From NCBI GenBank assembly GCA_001898965.1, contig MKVW01000009.1, positions 1,148,964 to 1,212,963 of the forward strand: a DNA stretch of 64,000 nt, given 5' to 3'. The notes beneath the pieces are model-generated. The model made no database searches. It saw nothing but the letters and a program-made list of their open reading frames with translations, and was not told where the DNA came from. Origin of the DNA: Rhizobiales bacterium 62-17. Lineage in GTDB: Bacteria > Pseudomonadota > Alphaproteobacteria > Rhizobiales > Beijerinckiaceae. This document shows, piece after piece, positions 58,880-64,000 of this stretch. The position numbers were made by a program, and so were the translations under genes. Numbering within the stretch: position 1 is the first letter of the stretch; every line of letters begins with the position of its first letter.

Positions 58880-59749
58880 TCAGCGCTCCCGGCCGAAAAG
58901 GCCCGCCGGCCGCACCAGCAGCACGATGAGCATGATAACGAAAATGACCATATTGGAACCTTGTGGATAGACCACTTTGGTCAGTCCTTCGAGCAGGCCG
59001 AGCATCAGGCTGGTGACGATTGCGCCCATGATCGAACCCATGCCGCCGACGACGACCACGGCAAAGACCGTGATGATCAGTTCAGCCCCCATCAAGGGAC
59101 TGACCGGATAGATGGGTGCGGCGAGCACGCCGGCCGCGCCAGCCAGCGCCACGCCGATGCCAAAGCCGATGGTCATCAGCGCCGGCACGTTGACGCCGAA
59201 GGCGCGGGTGAGTGTCGGATTCTCCGTGGCGGCGCGCAGGGTACGGCCGATCGAGGTCTTTTCGATCGCATACCAGGTGACCAGACACAGGACGAGGGAG
59301 GCCAGCACTACCCAGCCGCGATATTTCGGCAGGAACATGAAGCCGAGATTATAGCCGCCCGTCAAAGCAGAGGGCACCGTATAGGGCCGGCCGGCGGTGG
59401 CGAAGAAATGAACGAACATGCCCTGGATGAACATCATGATGCCGAAGGTCAGCAGCAATCCGTACATGTGATCGAGATTGTAGATCTTCTTGAGCAGCGT
59501 TTTCTCGATCGCCGCGCCGATCAGGCCGACGATGATGGGCACCAGGAGCAGCGACCAGAAATAGCCGATCCCGGCATAGTTCAGGAGCATCCAAGTGACG
59601 AAACCGCCGAGCATATAGAAGGCGCCCTGGGCGATGTTGACGATGCCGAGGAGGCCGAAAATGATCGCCAGCCCCAAACTCAGCATCGCGTAGAACGAGC
59701 CGTTGATCAGCCCGACCAGTAGTTGTCCGAAAAGTGCCTGCATCGACAC
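58880..59749 (-). CDS. livH: Branched-chain amino acid-type ABC permease LivH
   Basis: 289 residues with eight membrane segments. LivH patterns: GLINGSFYAMLSLGLAIIFG (about 13-32), GIVNIAQGAFYMLGGF after it, and GGMGSIMGAIVTSLMLG near the C terminus. It pairs with LivM. The gap to LivF is 12 bases. No unusual feature. Confidence 0.94.
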   Translation of the reverse strand: MSMQALFGQLLVGLINGSFYAMLSLGLAIIFGLLGIVNIAQGAFYMLGGFVTWMLLNYAGIGYFWSLLLVPIIVGLIGAAIEKTLLKKIYNLDHMYGLLLTFGIMMFIQGMFVHFFATAGRPYTVPSALTGGYNLGFMFLPKYRGWVVLASLVLCLVTWYAIEKTSIGRTLRAATENPTLTRAFGVNVPALMTIGFGIGVALAGAAGVLAAPIYPVSPLMGAELIITVFAVVVVGGMGSIMGAIVTSLMLGLLEGLTKVVYPQGSNMVIFVIMLIVLLVRPAGLFGRER

Positions 59750-59761
59750 GGGCGTCTGCTC

Positions 59762-60469
59762 CTAGATGCCGAGATAGGATTTGATGGAATCCATGCGCGC
59801 CTGCACCTGCGCGCGATCGATCACATCGACGATTTGACCGTGTTCCATCACATAATGACGGTCGGCGAGGCGCGAGGCGAAGCGGAAATTCTGCTCCACC
59901 AGAATGAGCGTCATGCCCTGCCGTTTCATCAGTTCGATTGTGGCGCCGATCTGCTGCACGATGACAGGCGCGAGACCCTCGGTCGGCTCGTCGAGTAGTA
60001 GGAATTTCGCGCCCGTGCGCAACACGCGGGCGATGGCCAGCATCTGCTGTTCGCCGCCCGACAGGCGCGTGCCGGGGCTGCGCCGCCGCTCGTAAAGATT
60101 GGGGAACAGTTTGTAGATGTCGTCGAGGCTCATGCCACCGGCCGCGACACGCGGCGGCAACATGAGGTTTTCGGTGACATCGAGCGTCGCATAGATGCCG
60201 CGCTCTTCCGGCACGTAGCCGATGCCGAGCCGGGCGATGCGCTCGGGCGGTAGAGCGATGGTCTCCTGTCCGCGCACGACGATCGAGCCGCCGCGCTTGG
60301 TGAGAATGCCCATGATGGCACGCAGCAAAGTGGTCTTGCCGGCGCCGTTGCGGCCGATGATGGTGACGACTTCGCCCTCGTTCACATGCATGGAGACGCC
60401 ATGCAGAATGTGCGAATCGCCATAGTGGCCGGTAACGTTGTCGACCGTCAGAACGCGTTGATCACTCAT
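59762..60469 (-). CDS. livF: ABC ATPase LivF
   Basis: 235 residues from MSDQRV; the frame continues upstream into livG. Walker A GRNGAGKTT, signature RLSGGEQQM, Walker B FLLLDEPTEGLAP and switch His-position in LVEQNFRF are all present. LivF is one of two ATPases of Liv-type importers. Its start overlaps LivG by eight bases. Confidence 0.94.
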   Translation of the reverse strand: MSDQRVLTVDNVTGHYGDSHILHGVSMHVNEGEVVTIIGRNGAGKTTLLRAIMGILTKRGGSIVVRGQETIALPPERIARLGIGYVPEERGIYATLDVTENLMLPPRVAAGGMSLDDIYKLFPNLYERRRSPGTRLSGGEQQMLAIARVLRTGAKFLLLDEPTEGLAPVIVQQIGATIELMKRQGMTLILVEQNFRFASRLADRHYVMEHGQIVDVIDRAQVQARMDSIKSYLGI

Positions 60470-61226
60470 GCTCGCTGCCCACATAGGCTTCAATGACGGC
60501 GGGATCCTTCGACACGACGTCATAGGAGCCTTCGGCTAGCCGTTCGCCGCGCGCCAGTACCGTGATGCGGTCGGAGAGATCGGCGACGATGGAAAGATTG
60601 TGCTCGACCATCAGAACGGTGCGCTCGCGCGCCACGTTCTTGATCAAAGCGGCGATGCGATCGACATCCTCGTGGCCCATGCCGGCCGTCGGTTCGTCGA
60701 GCATCAACAGTTCCGGCTCCAGCGCCAGTGTGGTGGCGATTTCCAGGGCGCGGCGACGGCCATAGGGCAGTTCGGACGCCCGCACATGGGCATAGCTTTC
60801 GATGCCGACGTCATGCAGCAGCGCCAGCGCCCGCTCGTCGAGATCATGCAGCACGTCGGCCGATTTCCAGAAGGCAAAACCGTCGGAGCGGAAGCGCTGC
60901 AGGGCAACGCGCACGTTTTCCAGCGCCGTCAGGCTGGCGAAGACCGCCGAGATCTGGAACGAGCGCACCATCCCTAAGCGCGCCACTTCGCTCGGGCTGC
61001 GCTTGGTAATATCGATGCCCTTGAAGGAAATGCGTCCGCTGGTCGGCGGCAGCGTCTTGGTCACGAGGTTGAAGATCGTCGTCTTACCGGCGCCATTGGG
61101 GCCGATCAGCGCATGGATGGAGCCACGGCGAACGTCGAGAGAGAAATCACGCACGGCATAGAAGCCGAAGAACGATTTCGACACGTTTTCCAACCGCAAA
61201 ATCGGTTCGTCACTGGGTGCTGACAT
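60462..61226 (-). CDS. livG: ABC ATPase LivG
   Basis: 254 residues. Walker A GPNGAGKTT near 38, signature-type LPYGRRRALEIATTLA, Walker B LLMLDEPTAGMG and LMVEHNLS. LivG differs from LivF by its longer central insert, as seen here. The binding-protein gene lies 66 bases upstream, separated by a strong hairpin that may reduce expression of the membrane genes compared with the binding protein. Confidence 0.94.
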   Translation of the reverse strand: MSAPSDEPILRLENVSKSFFGFYAVRDFSLDVRRGSIHALIGPNGAGKTTIFNLVTKTLPPTSGRISFKGIDITKRSPSEVARLGMVRSFQISAVFASLTALENVRVALQRFRSDGFAFWKSADVLHDLDERALALLHDVGIESYAHVRASELPYGRRRALEIATTLALEPELLMLDEPTAGMGHEDVDRIAALIKNVARERTVLMVEHNLSIVADLSDRITVLARGERLAEGSYDVVSKDPAVIEAYVGSEHE

Positions 61227-61249
61227 GGATTCGATCTGATGAATGGGCA

Positions 61250-61283
61250 GCGGCCCGCGATGCTTCGTGGCATCGCGGGCCGC
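61250..61283 (-). terminator. Strong hairpin between binding protein and livG
   Basis: A perfect 14-bp stem GCGGCCCGCGATGC / GCATCGCGGGCCGC with a 6-base loop, lying in the 66-base gap inside the operon. No T-run follows on the minus strand. Such hairpins often stabilise the upstream message, leaving fewer transcripts for permease genes. Confidence 0.7.
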
Positions 61284-61292
61284 GCTCCAGCC

Positions 61293-62507
61293 TTAGTTCT
61301 TGGCGAGGGCCGGGCAGGCGTTGTCGGAGAGCGGGCGGAACACGTCCTCGCCCTTCATCTCCTTGATCACCTTCAGCATGTCCCACTCGCTCTTCGACTC
61401 CTGCGGCGATTTCACCTGCACGAGATAGACGTCGTGGACCATGCGGCCATCGGCACGCAGCACGCCATTGTTGGTGAAGGCGTCCTTCACCGGCGTTGCC
61501 CGCATCTTGGCGATGACCGTCTTCGGATCGGTCGAATTGGTCGCCTGAACCGCTTTCAGATAGTTGAGAACCGCCGAATAGGTACCGACCTGGAAGGGGC
61601 CGGGCGCGGTCTTGCGGCGCTCGATGAATTTCTTCATGAACGCCTGCGCCTCAGGGTTTATTTCCGGATACCAGGTGGTGGCGAACATGCTGCCCTGCGC
61701 CACTTCCAGGCTGGCGCTCTTCAGCGCCGGCAGCGCATCGAGGCCGAGCGCGGCGACCTTCATGCCGCCGGCGAGAAGGCCGAACTCGCGCACCGCCTTC
61801 ATCGAATTGATGCCGTCGTCGCCGCCATTGTTGAGCGCCACCACGTCGGCTTTCGAAGCCTGCGCCTGCAGCACGAAGGAGGAGAAGTCGGTGGTGCCGA
61901 GCGGCGCGCGCACCGAGCCGACGACCGTGGCGCCAGCCGGCTTGATGGCGGCGGTGACGCCTTGTTCCAGCGCGATGCCGAAGGCGTAATCGGCGGTGAT
62001 GAAGAACCATTTGTTGCCGAGCTGCGGCACTGCTTGGCCGATCGTCCGGCCAATTTGATAGGTGTCATAGACCCAATGCACCGAATTGTCGGGCGCGCAG
62101 GCCTTGCCGGTGAAGTCGGCCGAGCCGGCGCTCGTCAGCATCACCATTTTGTTCTTCGCCTTGGCGGCGTCGAGCACGGCGAAGCCGACGGCGGAGTTCA
62201 CCAGATCGGTGACCATGTCGACCTTGTCGACATCGAACCAGCGATTGGCGATCGACACGCCGACATCAGGCTTGTTCTGATGGTCGCCGGCGAGAACCGA
62301 AATAGTCGCGTCGCCGATCTTGCCGCCGAATTCCTCGACGGCCATGCGTGCCGCTTCGACCGAGCCGTGGCCGGAGTTTTGTTCGTAACCGCCGGACAGG
62401 TCCGTTAGGACGCCGATCTTGACAGTTTTATTGGCGATCTGCGCCTGCGCGCAAACGGTCGCCAGCATCAATGCCGCTATGGAAACGGCCCCTCCCAAAA
62501 TGCGCAT
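61293..62507 (-). CDS. Liv-type ABC solute-binding protein
   Basis: 404 residues from ATG after GGGAGGTTTTC. Sec signal to about AQAQ near residue 23; mature protein has the periplasmic type-I fold: KIGVLTDLSGGYEQNSG and WFFITADYAFG. This is the LivK/HAAT family; the subgroup with ferulate or hydroxycinnamate ligands, judging by the CoA ligase in the same operon, is plausible but not shown. The promoter at 62545-62574 looks like a good sigma-70 site. Confidence 0.9.
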   Translation of the reverse strand: MRILGGAVSIAALMLATVCAQAQIANKTVKIGVLTDLSGGYEQNSGHGSVEAARMAVEEFGGKIGDATISVLAGDHQNKPDVGVSIANRWFDVDKVDMVTDLVNSAVGFAVLDAAKAKNKMVMLTSAGSADFTGKACAPDNSVHWVYDTYQIGRTIGQAVPQLGNKWFFITADYAFGIALEQGVTAAIKPAGATVVGSVRAPLGTTDFSSFVLQAQASKADVVALNNGGDDGINSMKAVREFGLLAGGMKVAALGLDALPALKSASLEVAQGSMFATTWYPEINPEAQAFMKKFIERRKTAPGPFQVGTYSAVLNYLKAVQATNSTDPKTVIAKMRATPVKDAFTNNGVLRADGRMVHDVYLVQVKSPQESKSEWDMLKVIKEMKGEDVFRPLSDNACPALAKN

Positions 62508-62544
62508 GAAAACCTCCCTTCGCATCACCCTCTGCGAATGGCGC

Positions 62545-62574
62545 AAGATAGGAAGTTCATACCTTGAATGTCAA
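62545..62574 (-). promoter_or_regulatory. Sigma-70-like promoter of the Liv operon
   Basis: On the minus strand TTGACA (62574-62569) and TATCTT (62550-62545) are 18 bases apart, about 40 bases upstream of the binding-protein ATG. A near-palindrome TTCATACCTTGAA lies between them, so a repressor could overlap. Confidence 0.55.
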
Positions 62575-62589
62575 CAACCCTGATATTGT

Positions 62590-63567
62590 CTAGTAACAGC
62601 CGGCGACCCGGGCACGCATGGCCAGGAGCGGCGTGACAACGTCAAGCGCCGGCGTGGCAATACCGGCCTGGCGGGCGAGGTCCTGGAGGACGAGATACGT
62701 ACTCTCGATCTCCATCCGTCTGCCACGTTCAAGATCCTGTAGCATGGAGGGCTTGTGCGGTGAAGCGACTGGATTGGCCCGCACCTGTTCGGCGTTGAAT
62801 TTGGTGTCGGTGATGCCATGGGCGCGGGCGATCCGGTCGGCTTCCGATTGAACGGCGAGCATCACGGCCTGGGTTTCCGGGTTGCCATGGATTTGGCCGA
62901 TCGTCGCGCCCGTCAGCGCGCACAGCCCAAAGACGCCGCTGACGCTGATGAATTTCTCCCACATGGGCACGCGTACGTCGTCGGCGATCTCCACCGTCAG
63001 GTCGGTGATGTTCATCGCTTCGACCAGCGCCCGCGAGCGCGCGGCATTCTGCGGCAGGGCCGGGCCTATGGCGACGCGGCCGCCGGCGCGGCTGGCGCGG
63101 ATCACGCCGGGCTCGCGGATTTCGCCGCCCGACCAGACGACGACGCCCAGCGCCCGCTCGGCACCGATTTTCTTGTGCAGCACGCCGTTGGGATCGAGAC
63201 GGCTGACATCGATCTTGGCGCCATGGGGCTGGAAGCCGTCGCCGTAGAACCAGAACACGCCATTGACCGAAAAGCCGACCATGGTCTGCGGCCCAAGCAG
63301 CGGCGCAATGTGCTCGGCCACGTCGTCGAGGGCCGGTGTCTTGGTGGTGATGATGACCAGATCCTGCGGGCCGAAATCGGCGGGCTTGTCGGAAACCGGC
63401 AGTTGATAGGTAGCACTCCCCGACGGATTGACGAGCGTGAGGCCCTTGTCGCGCAGCGCTTCGAGCTGCGGGCCACGCGCGATGGCACAGACCTCGTGTC
63501 CGGCCTTGATCAGCGAACCCGCCAGCAATCCGCCGATGACACCGGCGCCGTAAATGCAAACTTTCAT
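62590..63567 (-). CDS. Ketopantoate reductase family (PanE/ApbA-like) oxidoreductase
   Basis: 325 residues. NADP-binding Rossmann start CIYGAGVIGGLLAGSLIKAG (about 3-22), middle with EKFISVSGVFGLCALTGATIG, and C-terminal helical domain with SMLQDLERGRRMEIE, all typical of PanE. The Lys of the catalytic pair is in WEKFISV. It could make pantoate, but many bacteria have several ApbA-family enzymes of unknown substrate, and its neighbours are catabolic. It is on the same strand as the Liv operon, 82 bases upstream. Confidence 0.85.
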   Translation of the reverse strand: MKVCIYGAGVIGGLLAGSLIKAGHEVCAIARGPQLEALRDKGLTLVNPSGSATYQLPVSDKPADFGPQDLVIITTKTPALDDVAEHIAPLLGPQTMVGFSVNGVFWFYGDGFQPHGAKIDVSRLDPNGVLHKKIGAERALGVVVWSGGEIREPGVIRASRAGGRVAIGPALPQNAARSRALVEAMNITDLTVEIADDVRVPMWEKFISVSGVFGLCALTGATIGQIHGNPETQAVMLAVQSEADRIARAHGITDTKFNAEQVRANPVASPHKPSMLQDLERGRRMEIESTYLVLQDLARQAGIATPALDVVTPLLAMRARVAGCY

Positions 63568-63650
63568 ATCAATGTCCTGCCCAATGTCTCGCGGACGTTT
63601 CCGGTGTCCCTGTTGGTTTTCTTCTAACCACGTGACGATGCCGTGGCTAC

Positions 63651-64000
63651 TTAAGTCGTTTGCAATTTCAGCAAACGTTTGGCATTGCCCGACATCACTT
63701 TCGCGAGATCGTCCTTGGAAAGACCGAGGCCTTCGACGGCCTTGATCGTCTCGTTGATCGGCCCCAGCGGCGCATCGGTCGAAAACACCACGTGGTCGGC
63801 GCCGAAGAATTTGAGCCCGCTGTGCAGGCCGGTCTGCGCGCCAAACATTGCCGTGTCGCCATAGAAATTATGAAAATACTCCAGGTGCGGCCGCTTCAGC
63901 GAGGACAGGACCTTCGAATAATCCTCGTCCGCCGTGCGGCTGCCGAGCACTTCAAGCCCAGGCCCGATGCGACCATCGTAAGTCGGGATCATGCCGCCGC
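63651..64000 (-). CDS. Amidohydrolase family 2 protein, C-terminal part (cut by window edge)
   Basis: Only the C-terminal part of about 116 residues is in the window; the frame is open through 64000, so the gene starts outside. FFGADHVVFSTDAPLGP carries the family-conserved final Asp of metal binding. FHNFYGDTAMFG and AKRLLKL agree with an ACMSD-like amidohydrolase. It is a relative of the amidohydrolase at 2481 by fold. It ends 84 bases before the ketopantoate-reductase-like gene on the same strand. Confidence 0.8.
   Translation of the reverse strand, partial: GGMIPTYDGRIGPGLEVLGSRTADEDYSKVLSSLKRPHLEYFHNFYGDTAMFGAQTGLHSGLKFFGADHVVFSTDAPLGPINETIKAVEGLGLSKDDLAKVMSGNAKRLLKLQTT

Noticed and set aside
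1-64000. CRISPR arrays, tRNA or rRNA genes, phage or IS genes
   Set aside because: No regularly spaced repeats, cloverleaf-like sequences, transposase or integrase motifs were seen anywhere in the window.

Overview
The window reads as the chromosome of a high-GC alphaproteobacterium, most likely of the order Hyphomicrobiales (Bradyrhizobium/Xanthobacter/Beijerinckia-like). The reasons are the rnd-lptC-lptA-lptB-rpoN-hpf-ptsN block, the ffs-dnaX-ybaB-recR block, a DnaX without most zinc-finger cysteines, many Bug/tripartite tricarboxylate transporter (TTT) proteins, and dispersed palindromes of a type I remember from that order. No rRNA, tRNA, CRISPR array, phage or intact insertion sequence was seen. 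One RNA gene was found, the SRP RNA. No gene-free stretch exceeds about 300 bases.

Layout. 1-6500: two small envelope proteins, a MetE-like methyltransferase, a Tat-exported amidohydrolase, an ABC solute-binding protein and an FAD monooxygenase. 6700-15200: two complete TTT systems in opposite orientation, flanking an intradiol (hydroxyquinol-type) dioxygenase, with a dienelactone hydrolase at the far end. With the monooxygenase this looks like an aromatic uptake and ring-cleavage neighbourhood. 15300-20700: MarR-EmrA-EmrB efflux operon, glucokinase and a TauE-like exporter. 20675-26900: ptsN, hpf, rpoN, lptB, lptA, lptC and an RNase D-like exonuclease. 27000-33600: a glutamate-synthase-like flavoprotein, an LtaS-like membrane sulfatase/transferase, an alpha/beta hydrolase, a DUF47-Pit phosphate pair and a Nudix hydrolase.

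33695-36732: a sulfite dehydrogenase (SorA/SorB type) with its own ECF sigma/anti-sigma pair. 36862-38682: an amino acid:[carrier protein] ligase, its carrier protein and an unrecognised 159-aa protein; this is the most unusual biology in the window. 38746-43810: HyuA-HyuB-type hydantoinase/oxoprolinase with a cotranscribed Bug solute-binding protein; HyuB carries a histone-H1-like Lys/Ala-rich head. 43807-49741: hydrolase, methylmalonate-semialdehyde dehydrogenase, and an envelope-lipid set (family-21 glycosyltransferase, LpxH-like phosphoesterase, family-4 glycosyltransferase). 49820-54004: nudC, ffs, dnaX, ybaB and recR. 54070-64000: a second Cys-headed Tat amidohydrolase, a frameshifted small secreted protein, a Liv-type ABC operon ending in a feruloyl-CoA-synthetase-like enzyme, a ketopantoate-reductase-like protein and a partial amidohydrolase.

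The main themes are scavenging of carboxylates and aromatic acids (three Bug proteins, two TctAB pairs, one NMT1-type and one Liv-type ABC binding protein), envelope building and nitrogen-PTS/sigma-54 housekeeping. Small palindromic repeats lie in several intergenic gaps, and one overlaps the apparent start of the ECF sigma gene.
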